NCBI GenBank assembly: GCA_937927435.1
Contig: CALBDW010000131.1
Span: 1-5,021 of the forward strand
DNA length: 5,021 nt
Source: an uncultured Bdellovibrionales bacterium
Lineage (GTDB): Bacteria > Bdellovibrionota > Bdellovibrionia > Bdellovibrionales > JAMPXM01
Direction: 5' to 3'
A model generated the notes under the pieces. That model saw only the letters and a list, made by a program, of their open reading frames with translations. It ran no database searches and was not told the origin of the DNA. Each line of letters starts with the position of its first letter. Position 1 is the stretch's first letter. The translations under genes and the position numbers were made by a program. Of the stretch, positions 1-5,021 are shown piece by piece.

Positions 1-655
1 TCTTCGCCTCTATAGCCTTGCGGCGTTCGTTGTAGAGAGCCGTGTACTCGCGCAGTTCCTGATTAAAGATTTCGTTCCGCTCCCGGACATAGTCTTCGAA
101 CGCCCGCCGTTGCTCGAGCACCCGGGCTTCGAACTCGCTTCTGTTTTCGCGCTGATCACTGAAGAAATCCCGCCGTCGCGCCTCGAGTTCGTCGAAAAAA
201 TCCTTCTGTTCTTCGCGCGAGACTTTCCTCGCCTTCACGCGCTTCATGAATTCCTCGCGTTCGACTTTGAGTTTCCTGAGGAACTCTTCGCGTTCGGTTC
301 TCTCGCGCCTCGTGAATTCCTCGCGCAGTTTTCTCTGCGCTCTATTAAAGCTTTCCCGACGGTCGCGGACAGCTTTGTAGTAACGTTCGCGGATCTTCGC
401 CGGCTCAGTATCGCCGTCAGCCATGAGGGAACGTACGAAAGCGAGTTCGTCGTTCTCCCGCCGGATCTCTTCGGGAATTTCTTTGCGAAGCTCGTCAAAT
501 TGGGATCGGTCCGATTTCAGGCTGAACTCGTCGTCGACGAGAGAAGCAGGTTCTTCCTTCTTCTCTTCCGGCTTTTCGCCCACGCTTTGGCATGCCGTGA
601 AGATAAGAAGAGAGAAAATCAGCGGAATCCATGCGTACCGGCGCGATTGATCCAT
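1..655 (-). CDS. Lipoprotein with an 11-residue-repeat coiled coil, C-terminus cut off by the window
   Basis: An open frame of 218 codons runs from ATG (653-655) to the left edge without a stop, so the gene is partial at its 3' end. The N-terminus is a lipoprotein signal peptide: basic MDQSRR, a hydrophobic core at about residues 8-20, and lipobox FTAC with Cys22 as the predicted lipidated residue. A short, acidic and lysine-rich linker (24-45) follows. From about residue 55 on the protein is almost entirely charged (Arg/Glu) and predicted helical. Y92, F103, F114, F125, F136 and then F153, F164, F175, F186, F197, Y208 are spaced exactly 11 residues apart within each block; an aliphatic residue often sits four residues later (L129, V140, L157, V179, V190, L201). 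That is a hendecad coiled-coil pattern. I do not recognise a named family. The product is probably an envelope-anchored periplasmic rod or spacer. No Shine-Dalgarno sequence is visible before the start, but the signal peptide fixes it well. It lies 100 bases downstream of smpB on the same strand. Confidence 0.85.
   Translation of the reverse strand, partial: MDQSRRYAWIPLIFSLLIFTACQSVGEKPEEKKEEPASLVDDEFSLKSDRSQFDELRKEIPEEIRRENDELAFVRSLMADGDTEPAKIRERYYKAVRDRRESFNRAQRKLREEFTRRERTEREEFLRKLKVEREEFMKRVKARKVSREEQKDFFDELEARRRDFFSDQRENRSEFEARVLEQRRAFEDYVRERNEIFNQELREYTALYNERRKAIEAK
2..382 (-). repeat. Degenerate 33-base coding repeat (11-residue units) in the coiled-coil lipoprotein gene
   Basis: This stretch encodes residues 92-218. 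Two blocks (residues 92-146 and 153-218) have an aromatic residue every 11 codons; the phase slips by 6 residues (17 instead of 11) between F136 and F153. At DNA level most units have diverged, but the units around residues 112-138 are still alike. The 13-base string TGAATTCCTCGCG (plus strand) occurs at 247-259 and again at 313-325, exactly 66 bases (two units) apart. A three-mismatch copy sits between them at 280-292. This suggests growth by duplication of a 33-base unit, with later drift. Confidence 0.7.
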
Positions 656-663
656 ATGATTCA

Positions 664-692
664 ATCGTAGAGAAGGGATTCCCGAAACTCAA
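664..692 (-). promoter_or_regulatory. Possible promoter for the coiled-coil lipoprotein gene
   Basis: On the minus strand TTGAGT (687-692, 4 of 6 matches to the -35 consensus) and TACGAT (664-669, 4 of 6 matches to the -10 consensus) are separated by exactly 17 bases. Transcription from such a site would start only about 2 bases before the ATG at 655, giving a nearly leaderless message. This fits the absence of a ribosome binding site there. Each hexamer is only a modest match, so this is a weak call. Confidence 0.3.
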
Positions 693-705
693 AATTTGCT
701 GACTG

Positions 706-723
706 GACCCAAGGACCTTGGTC
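706..723 (-). other. Imperfect hairpin between smpB and the coiled-coil lipoprotein gene
   Basis: On the minus strand GACCAAG, loop GTC, CTTGGGTC can pair as a 7-base-pair stem with one bulged G and a three-base loop. It starts about 30 bases after the smpB stop. The sequence after it lacks a U-run (CAGTCAGCAAATTTTG), so it does not qualify as a good intrinsic terminator. It might protect the 3' end of the mRNA, or may be chance. The rest of the 656-755 gap shows no gene. Confidence 0.3.
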
Positions 724-755
724 GGAACGCCCCGCGACGAACACGCGGCTGTCGT

Positions 756-1205
756 CTAGCGAATGGCCCGTTTCGCTTCGCGCTCTTTGATGGCTTCTCG
801 TTTATCGAACGTCTTCTTACCGCGCGCGAGAGCGATTTCCAACTTCGCCCAACCGCCTTTGAAATAGATCTTCAATGGCACGCACGTGTATCCGCTCCGC
901 TCGACGGCCCGTTCGATTTTGCGGATTTCAACCCGATTGAGGAGAAGTTTGCGGAGCCGTTCGGGATCGTGGTTCATATAGCTCGACGCCTTATACTGAC
1001 TGATGTGAGCGTTCTGAATATAGGCCTCGCCGTTCTTGATCACGATGTAGGAATCCTTCAGATTGACGTCGCCGCGGCGGACGGATTTCACTTCGCTTCC
1101 GCGAAGTTCGAGGCCCGCTTCGAACGTGTCCTCGATGATGTAATCGAAGCGCGCCTTGCGGTTTTCCGCGATGACCTTAATTCCGGTCGATTTCTTCTCA
1201 GCCAT
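756..1205 (-). CDS. smpB: SsrA-binding protein SmpB
   Basis: SmpB binds tmRNA (SsrA) and brings it to stalled ribosomes for trans-translation in the cytoplasm. The 149-residue product is close to the usual length of 150-160. It has the family landmarks in order: IAENRKARFDY (12-22), ELRGSEVKSVR (33-43), the AHISQY segment (67-71), HDPERLRKLLLNR (79-91), GYTCVPLKIYFK (105-116), and the basic tail beginning GKKTFDKRE (129-137), which in SmpB enters the decoding centre and mRNA channel of a stalled ribosome. The start ATG overlaps the end of rsmA by 8 bases (ATGGCTGA holds both start and stop), so translation is probably coupled; an AAGGA element lies 11 bases upstream of the start. The stop is TAG. 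ssrA often lies near smpB but is not visible here. Confidence 0.97.
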   Translation of the reverse strand: MAEKKSTGIKVIAENRKARFDYIIEDTFEAGLELRGSEVKSVRRGDVNLKDSYIVIKNGEAYIQNAHISQYKASSYMNHDPERLRKLLLNRVEIRKIERAVERSGYTCVPLKIYFKGGWAKLEIALARGKKTFDKREAIKEREAKRAIR

Positions 1206-2082
1206 GCCCTGCGAATTCCTTTTCTACGGCTAGGTAAACCCGCACGAAGGCGGTGGGGTCAAGCGCTTCCGCTCGAACCGTGGCATCGAAACCCGCGTCG
1301 GCGAGGATTTTTTCAAGTTTCGGCACAGCGCCCGCGTCTCCGCCGAAATATTCGGCCTGTAAATTCCGCACCAACAACTTCCGCCGGTGAGAAAACGCGG
1401 CCTTGACGAACTTTAGAAGCCCTTGGGGAGTTCCTTCTCCGTTTTCGGCCCATTGTGTATGTCGGCGGCGGAATTGAAGAACCCGGCTCGCGACTTTCGG
1501 GGCCGGATAGAAATCACGAGGCCCGGCGTCACAGACGGTTGAAGTTTCCCAAAAAGCCTGCGCGATCACCGTCAGAAGCCCGTAATCTTTGGTCGCCGCG
1601 CGCGCCGCGATCCTTTGCGCGACTTCTTTTTGGAACATAAGCACCATACGCTTAAGTCCCGCGGGCTCCAGGCTTCTGTCGATCACGAGGCTTGATGAAA
1701 TCTGGTACGGAAGATTACTCACAAGAAGGGAGTTTTCTCTAAGTCCGAGTTCCCTCCAATCGAGTTGCAGGGCATCGGCTTCAATGACCCTCAAATCCTC
1801 GCGTTCAGCCGCACGCTGCCGCCACGATTCGGCGAACTGACGATCCAATTCAATGAGCGTGAACGGATGGCCAAGTTGCAAGAGGTCTTCCGTGAGCGCT
1901 CCCAACCCCGGGCCGATTTCCACCAGGTCCGTGAAGGGCTCGGAACGGGCAGCCGCAAGGATTTTTTCGACGACGTAATCTGAGACGAGGAAGTTTTGCC
2001 CGAGCGAACGTTTAGGGCTCGCAGCTCCCACCTCTTTAAGACGAGCAAGAATGCGGTCGCGCCGGCTGATGAAAGAATTCAT
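1198..2082 (-). CDS. rsmA: 16S rRNA (A1518/A1519) dimethyltransferase RsmA (KsgA)
   Basis: RsmA uses S-adenosylmethionine to dimethylate two adjacent adenines in the 3' terminal helix of 16S rRNA, a late checkpoint of small-subunit assembly. In the 294-residue product I see KRSLGQNFL (24-32), the SAM-binding loop EIGPGLGALTE (55-65), acidic motif II ELD (78-80), EADAL (101-105), the catalytic NLPY (123-126), the MFQKEVAQR segment (149-157), FYPAPKV (191-197), and the C-terminal FSHRRKLLVRNL (230-241). I chose the ATG at 2080-2082. It forms an ATGA overlap with the tsaD stop and has AAGGG seven bases upstream. An in-frame ATG at 2101-2103 would add seven residues (MARKGEI) but has no ribosome binding site and would overlap tsaD by 25 bases. 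The gene ends 8 bases inside smpB. Confidence 0.96.
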   Translation of the reverse strand: MNSFISRRDRILARLKEVGAASPKRSLGQNFLVSDYVVEKILAAARSEPFTDLVEIGPGLGALTEDLLQLGHPFTLIELDRQFAESWRQRAAEREDLRVIEADALQLDWRELGLRENSLLVSNLPYQISSSLVIDRSLEPAGLKRMVLMFQKEVAQRIAARAATKDYGLLTVIAQAFWETSTVCDAGPRDFYPAPKVASRVLQFRRRHTQWAENGEGTPQGLLKFVKAAFSHRRKLLVRNLQAEYFGGDAGAVPKLEKILADAGFDATVRAEALDPTAFVRVYLAVEKEFAGHG

Positions 2083-3200
2083 GATTTCGCCCTTGCGAGC
2101 CATTCCGGCAGATTCTTGGGTAACGGCGCTTTACCCAAGGGCGCGCGTGCTTCGGGCGCGAGCGTCTGATCCGCACGTTCACCTCGGTTTAAACGCAAAA
2201 TGCCCGCATAACCGATCATAGCGGCGTTATCGGTGCAATAGCGGATCGGCGGAACGACGAGTTCGACGCCTTCTTGAGAAGCCCACGCGAATCCTCGTTC
2301 GCGCAGCCTCGAATTCGCACTGACGCCGCCGGTAAGTACAGCACGCCGAACCCCGTGCTCGCGCGCCGCCCGAGCTAAACGATCGATCAAAACAGCCACA
2401 GCCGCTTCTTGGAATCCCGCCGCCAAATCCGCAAGAACTCCGGGCCGCGGTTCACCCGCCTCAAGATCCTTCGCCAAATTTTCGCGTTCTTCCGGTGAAA
2501 GCCCGTCCAAGATGCGTTTCGCCGCCGTCTTCATACCCGAAAAGCTGAAGTTCAAGTGCTCCTCGGCCAACATGGGCCGTGGAAAAATATACCGATCCGG
2601 CTTTCCGAAGCGTGCGTGGCGGTCGACCCGCACGCCACCCGGAAACCCGAGCCCGAGCATTTTTCCGAACTTATCGAACGCTTCACCCGCCGCATCGTCG
2701 ACCGTCCGACCGAGAACACGATACTGGTCCAAGCCCTCGATCAAGTAAAGTGACGTGTGACCGCCGCTGATAGCGAGCGCCACGTATGGATAAGTAAACC
2801 CCTCCGGCGGCGAATAAGATTCGTCTTTCAGAAAAGGCGCAAGCAAATGGCCTTCGAGATGGTTCACACCGATGAACGGCTTTTCGGCCGCAAGCGCGAG
2901 GCTTTTCGCCGTCACGACACCGACAAGAAGCGAACCGATGAGCCCCGGCCGTGACGTCACGGCGATTCCGTCGACGTCGTCGAGTTTCATTCCCGCACGA
3001 TTCAAACACAGATCAACGAGCGGCAGGAGATTATGCGTGTGGTTTCGCGAGGCGATTTCGGGCACGATCCCGCCGAATCGGGCGTGCTGGAGGTCCTGGT
3101 TCGCGGAGACCACTTGGCGGACGAAGCCGTCCTTGGTCACGATCGCGACCGACGTGTCGTCACAACTGGTTTCTATGGCGAGAACCGTTTCAAAGGGCAC
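2079..3200 (-). CDS. tsaD: tRNA N6-threonylcarbamoyladenosine transferase TsaD
   Basis: TsaD, with TsaB and TsaE, transfers threonylcarbamoyl from threonylcarbamoyl-AMP to A37 of ANN-decoding tRNAs. The 373-residue product has the ASKHA-fold signatures: IETSCDDTS (9-17), the metal-binding HLEGH (114-118, H114 and H118), ISGGHTSL (144-151), GRTVDDAAGEAFDK (164-177), FSFSGMKTA (218-226), LTGGVSANSRLR (289-300) and the third metal ligand D324 in YCTDNAAMIGYAG (321-333). It is about 30-35 residues longer than E. coli TsaD, partly in a C-terminal tail rich in Pro, Ala and Leu. The usual PGGP before the I/VDR motif reads PGGV here. The start is GTG (3198-3200), one base after the stop of the upstream CpoB-like gene. 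No clear Shine-Dalgarno is seen, so initiation probably relies on coupling. The start is well supported because the family begins only a few residues before IETSCD. Confidence 0.97.
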   Translation of the reverse strand: MPFETVLAIETSCDDTSVAIVTKDGFVRQVVSANQDLQHARFGGIVPEIASRNHTHNLLPLVDLCLNRAGMKLDDVDGIAVTSRPGLIGSLLVGVVTAKSLALAAEKPFIGVNHLEGHLLAPFLKDESYSPPEGFTYPYVALAISGGHTSLYLIEGLDQYRVLGRTVDDAAGEAFDKFGKMLGLGFPGGVRVDRHARFGKPDRYIFPRPMLAEEHLNFSFSGMKTAAKRILDGLSPEERENLAKDLEAGEPRPGVLADLAAGFQEAAVAVLIDRLARAAREHGVRRAVLTGGVSANSRLRERGFAWASQEGVELVVPPIRYCTDNAAMIGYAGILRLNRGERADQTLAPEARAPLGKAPLPKNLPEWLARAKS

Positions 3201-3201
3201 G

Positions 3202-3885
3202 TCACTTCTTAGCGGCGGACTTGAGCTTTTTCAACCGCGAAGAGGCCCCTTTGGCATCTTTTGACTTCGGGAACTTAGCGATCACTTCCTCGTAGAAGGC
3301 CACGGCCTCCTCGTGCATGCCAAGCTCTTCAAAACAAACCCCGATTTTATAGGTCGCGGTCGCGAAGAATTTACCTTTCGGATTCTGTGACCGGTACTTC
3401 TCGTAACTCAAGATCGCGTCCCGCCAGGCTTTCTTGTTGAACAGCTCCTCGGCGGTCGCGAACGGGTTGCCGGAATCGGCGACAGCCTGCGAACGCCGTT
3501 GCACCTCTTGCAAGGCGTTCACTTGTTCGCGCAGGCGGATGATTTCGTTATGCAGTTTCGTAAATTCCTCCCGGTAGGCCTCGTCCCGCTCGCGCAGCTT
3601 GGATTCGAACTGCGCCTTCTCATTCTTCGAAATTTCGGCCGTTACCTGGGCCAATTGCTGTTGAGTACGGGCTTCAACGGCCTCAATCCGCCCGTTCATG
3701 CGTCTCAGTTCGTCATCGATGTCCTGAAAACGCGCGTTGATGTCGGCCGTATTTTGTTGCAAGTGCGAGAGCTGCTTCTTCAAGACCTGCTTCTCTTCCT
3801 GTTCCTTCTGCGACGTGCGGGTTTGCAAGCATCCCGTAAGAACGAACAGGAACGCCAAGACGGATAAAACGGTTGATTTGTTCAT
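3202..3885 (-). CDS. CpoB/YbgF-like Tol-Pal accessory protein, as a lipoprotein
   Basis: The product is 227 residues. It starts with a lipoprotein signal peptide (MNKSTVLSVLAFLFVLTGC, lipobox LTGC, Cys19). A long, Gln/Glu/Arg-rich region predicted as coiled coil follows (about 25-133). A C-terminal TPR-like segment begins NPFATAEELFNKKAWRDAI (140-158) and continues with the second repeat YKIGVCFEELGMHEEAVAFYEE (179-200), which is typical of the YbgF/CpoB family. It ends with a basic tail. In E. coli CpoB binds TolA and coordinates outer-membrane constriction with peptidoglycan synthesis; a similar role here is inferred from the domain layout and the nearby pal. Unlike E. coli CpoB, which is soluble in the periplasm, this one carries a lipobox. 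The start overlaps the upstream stop as ATGA (3882-3885), with a good GGAG site about 10 bases upstream. The exact role is less certain than the fold. Confidence 0.88.
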   Translation of the reverse strand: MNKSTVLSVLAFLFVLTGCLQTRTSQKEQEEKQVLKKQLSHLQQNTADINARFQDIDDELRRMNGRIEAVEARTQQQLAQVTAEISKNEKAQFESKLRERDEAYREEFTKLHNEIIRLREQVNALQEVQRRSQAVADSGNPFATAEELFNKKAWRDAILSYEKYRSQNPKGKFFATATYKIGVCFEELGMHEEAVAFYEEVIAKFPKSKDAKGASSRLKKLKSAAKK

Positions 3886-4214
3886 GGCACGACTTCTCCG
3901 GATTGGTAACGAGCAAGTCTCGCAGCGTTCTCCGCTTGCTCGCAGTAGACTCTAGCTTTCTTGAAAAGTTCCTTCGCTTTTTCGTAATCACGCTCGCGAT
4001 AGGCCCGTTGGGCTTCACGGTAAGTCTGTTCGGCTTTGAACCACATCGAGGGCACGAAGCGCGGCGCGTCTGCTTCCCGCGCGGCCTCATAGGCGGCCCG
4101 AGCGATATTCCATTCGTCGACCGGGACATAAGTCACGCATCCGCTCAAAGCGGCGGACACCAGGATCGCAAGCGTGATGAGCCATTTCCGATTGGCGATA
4201 AAGGAAAATCTCAT
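3882..4214 (-). CDS. Small DUF4398-type lipoprotein
   Basis: The 110-residue product has a lipoprotein signal peptide (basic N-terminus with R9-K10, hydrophobic core 11-22, lipobox LSGC, Cys26). The mature part is an Ala/Arg/Glu-rich helical hairpin: ARAAYEAAREADAPRFVPSMW (38-58), then KAEQTYREAQRAYRERDYEKA (60-80) and KELFKKARVYCEQAENAARLA. The spacing of Ala and aromatic residues, with 'DAPRFVPSMWFKAE' between the helices, matches the DUF4398 family, a group of outer-membrane-associated lipoproteins often found near Pal/OmpA-type genes. Its molecular function is not established. The gene begins 38 bases after the terminator that follows pal, and its stop overlaps the CpoB-like start by 4 bases. 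No strong ribosome binding site is seen, only a purine-rich GAAAGAAG further upstream. Confidence 0.85.
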   Translation of the reverse strand: MRFSFIANRKWLITLAILVSAALSGCVTYVPVDEWNIARAAYEAAREADAPRFVPSMWFKAEQTYREAQRAYRERDYEKAKELFKKARVYCEQAENAARLARYQSGEVVP

Positions 4215-4251
4215 TGACCGGTGCTTCTTTCGCGCCTCGCGCTCGTCACAT

Positions 4252-4282
4252 AAAAAAGGGCGCGTTTATCGGCCGCGCCCTT
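4252..4282 (-). terminator. Rho-independent terminator after pal
   Basis: On the minus strand, AAGGGCGCG, a nine-base loop (GCCGATAAA) and CGCGCCCTT form a stem of seven GC pairs extended by two AT pairs. The stem leads into a run of six T residues. It starts about 15 bases after the pal stop codon. This is a canonical intrinsic terminator. It separates pal from the downstream five-gene run, although read-through could still feed it. Confidence 0.93.
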
Positions 4283-4297
4283 CCCCCGCTTCATTAC

Positions 4298-4843
4298 TTA
4301 CTGAAGCGGAACAAAATTCGCGCGGCGGTTTTTCGACCACGCTTCTTCGTTTTCGCCGTAAGCGATCGGCTTTTCTTTACCGTAGCTGATGATCGTCAGG
4401 CGTCTCGGATCGACTCCCAGTGATTCCAGATAAGCCTTGACCGATTTCGCCCGACGTTCTCCGAGTGCCAAATTGTATTCGATCGAACCACGGGAATCCG
4501 TGTGACCTTCGATTTGAATCGTCAATCCCGGATGGTTTTTGATCCATTCGGCGTTCTCAGCGAGAATCCGGCGGGCTTCCGGCGTCAACCGGGCTTGGTC
4601 GTATTCGAAATAAATCGTGCTGAGACCAGGAATGCGGCCGCTGTCGGAACCCATCGGGTCGGTGACGATCTCTTTATCAACAACGGTCGGGGCCGTGTCG
4701 GAATAGATTCCGCCTTCCGCCCCCGCTGTAACCGACGCATCATCGGGCTGCGGCTTCTTGGTCTGGCACGCCGTTGTCAGAGACAGCGCAAGCAGCGCGG
4801 CTAATCCCGAGAAAGCGAATGAACGGAATGACTTCGGCCACAT
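4298..4843 (-). CDS. pal: Peptidoglycan-associated lipoprotein Pal (OmpA domain)
   Basis: Pal anchors the outer membrane to peptidoglycan and works with TolB and the TolQRA motor during cell constriction. The 181-residue product has a lipoprotein signal peptide with lipobox TTAC (Cys26), a low-complexity linker (27-70), and an OmpA-like domain (about 75-180). The domain begins STIYFEYDQARLTPEA (75-90), continues with IEGHTDSRGS (111-120) and NLALGERRA (124-132), and ends with SKNRRANFVPL (170-180). D116 and R131 are 15 residues apart, as are the diaminopimelate-contacting Asp and Arg of OmpA-like domains. The start is supported by a GAGGAG ribosome binding site. It has its own promoter region and its own terminator, so it is probably expressed more strongly than the downstream genes. 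Other OmpA-domain lipoproteins look alike; the size, lipobox and CpoB-like neighbour favour Pal. Confidence 0.93.
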   Translation of the reverse strand: MWPKSFRSFAFSGLAALLALSLTTACQTKKPQPDDASVTAGAEGGIYSDTAPTVVDKEIVTDPMGSDSGRIPGLSTIYFEYDQARLTPEARRILAENAEWIKNHPGLTIQIEGHTDSRGSIEYNLALGERRAKSVKAYLESLGVDPRRLTIISYGKEKPIAYGENEEAWSKNRRANFVPLQ

Positions 4844-4850
4844 GATGGTT

Positions 4851-4856
4851 CTCCTC
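4851..4856 (-). promoter_or_regulatory. Strong ribosome binding site of pal
   Basis: GAGGAG on the minus strand lies 7 bases before the ATG at 4841-4843. It is the best Shine-Dalgarno match in the window and fixes the pal start. Confidence 0.85.
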
Positions 4857-4885
4857 GTCGATAGAGTCCGTGGATATACTTGGCG

Positions 4886-4914
4886 ATTTTCAAAAAGGCT
4901 GGTGACTTTGTCAA
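4886..4914 (-). promoter_or_regulatory. pal: Promoter candidate for pal, proximal
   Basis: The minus strand has a perfect -35 box TTGACA (4909-4914), a 17-base spacer, and GAAAAT (4886-4891), a 4 of 6 match to the -10 consensus. Transcription would start about 40 bases before the pal start codon, leaving room for the GAGGAG ribosome binding site. Position and spacing are right for sigma70; the -10 match is only moderate. Confidence 0.55.
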
Positions 4915-4933
4915 ATCTTTGCGGTCACCATTG

Positions 4934-4964
4934 ATTAGAGCAAATGAACTCAAATAACGGTCAA
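4934..4964 (-). promoter_or_regulatory. pal: Promoter candidate for pal, distal
   Basis: On the minus strand TTGACC (4959-4964) and TCTAAT (4934-4939) each match their consensus at 5 of 6 positions, but the spacer is 19 bases, longer than ideal. It lies in AT-rich DNA upstream of the proximal candidate. If both work, pal has tandem promoters. No gene is evident between 4844 and 5021. Confidence 0.4.
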
Positions 4965-5021
4965 TCCCCCCTGAAAATCGCACTCCATAGCATTTATTGT
5001 TTCATAGCTTTATTGCTGGCG

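Noticed and set aside
110..670. 186-codon plus-strand open frame
   Set aside because: It is antisense to the coiled-coil lipoprotein gene, whose signal peptide and 11-residue pattern show that the minus frame is real. The plus frame is a Phe/Leu-rich mirror of Arg/Glu codons with no recognisable domain.
495..692. 65-codon minus-strand open frame starting upstream of 655
   Set aside because: It is in another frame from the coiled-coil lipoprotein, overlaps its signal peptide, and yields a basic, domainless peptide.
706..723. Intrinsic terminator after smpB
   Set aside because: The hairpin is imperfect, with a bulge and a three-base loop, and no U-run follows. Kept only as a low-confidence hairpin.
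656..755. ssrA (tmRNA) next to smpB
   Set aside because: The gap is only 100 bases, too short for tmRNA, and no tRNA-like acceptor end or T-loop is seen.
696..1406. 236-codon plus-strand open frame opposite smpB and rsmA
   Set aside because: Both minus-strand genes are unmistakable. The plus frame is open because of codon bias and has no family features or ribosome binding site.
3499..3867. 122-codon plus-strand open frame, Leu/Phe-rich
   Set aside because: It mirrors the Gln/Glu/Lys codons of the CpoB-like coiled coil; the hydrophobicity is an antisense artefact, not membrane segments.
4801..4983. 60-codon minus-strand open frame across the pal promoter region
   Set aside because: It overlaps the pal start in another frame, covers the promoter and ribosome binding site, and has no recognisable features.
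4985..5021. End of an upstream gene (minus frame ending ...NKAMKQ and a stop near 4995)
   Set aside because: Only about nine codons are visible, short open runs occur by chance in AT-rich DNA, and nothing identifies a product.
1..5021. CRISPR arrays, insertion sequences, toxin-antitoxin or phage genes
   Set aside because: No regular repeat-spacer pattern, terminal inverted repeats, transposase motifs or small paired genes were found. The 33-base repeat is inside a coding frame and has no spacers.

Overview
All genes that I can support read on the minus strand, so the window is best read from right to left. The base composition is moderately GC-rich. The content is a Gram-negative chromosomal housekeeping segment: four lipoprotein signal peptides, an OmpA-domain Pal, a CpoB/YbgF-like partner, and three translation or RNA-maintenance genes (tsaD, rsmA, smpB). 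The protein sequences (SmpB, the DUF4398-type lipoprotein, the coiled-coil lipoprotein) remind me of Bdellovibrionota and other former deltaproteobacteria. That placement is an inference from family resemblance, not something the sequence proves.

Layout in transcription order. From 5021 to 4844 is a 178-base upstream region with two sigma70-like promoter candidates and a strong ribosome binding site for pal. pal (4843-4298) follows, then a textbook intrinsic terminator (4282-4252). Next is a compact run of five genes: a DUF4398-type lipoprotein (4214-3882), a CpoB/YbgF-like lipoprotein (3885-3202), tsaD (3200-2079), rsmA (2082-1198) and smpB (1205-756). Their junctions are a 4-base overlap, a 1-base gap, a 4-base overlap and an 8-base overlap, so translational coupling along the whole run is likely. 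A 100-base gap with an imperfect hairpin and a possible promoter separates smpB from the last gene. That gene encodes a coiled-coil lipoprotein; it starts at 655 and is cut off by the left edge.

Function. Pal, the DUF4398-type protein and the CpoB-like protein would form an outer-membrane and peptidoglycan module of the Tol-Pal type; tolQRAB are not in the window and could lie to the right. TsaD makes the t6A tRNA modification, RsmA dimethylates 16S rRNA, and SmpB works with tmRNA to rescue stalled ribosomes; no ssrA gene is visible.

The least ordinary item is the truncated gene at the left edge. It is open through the left border. Its protein has a lipoprotein signal peptide followed by a highly charged helical region in which an aromatic residue recurs exactly every 11 residues (Y92, F103, F114, F125, F136, then F153, F164, F175, F186, F197, Y208). 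This is a hendecad-type coiled coil that I cannot assign to a named family. I found no CRISPR array, insertion sequence, tRNA or rRNA. The rest of the window is well-known housekeeping genes in a compact arrangement.
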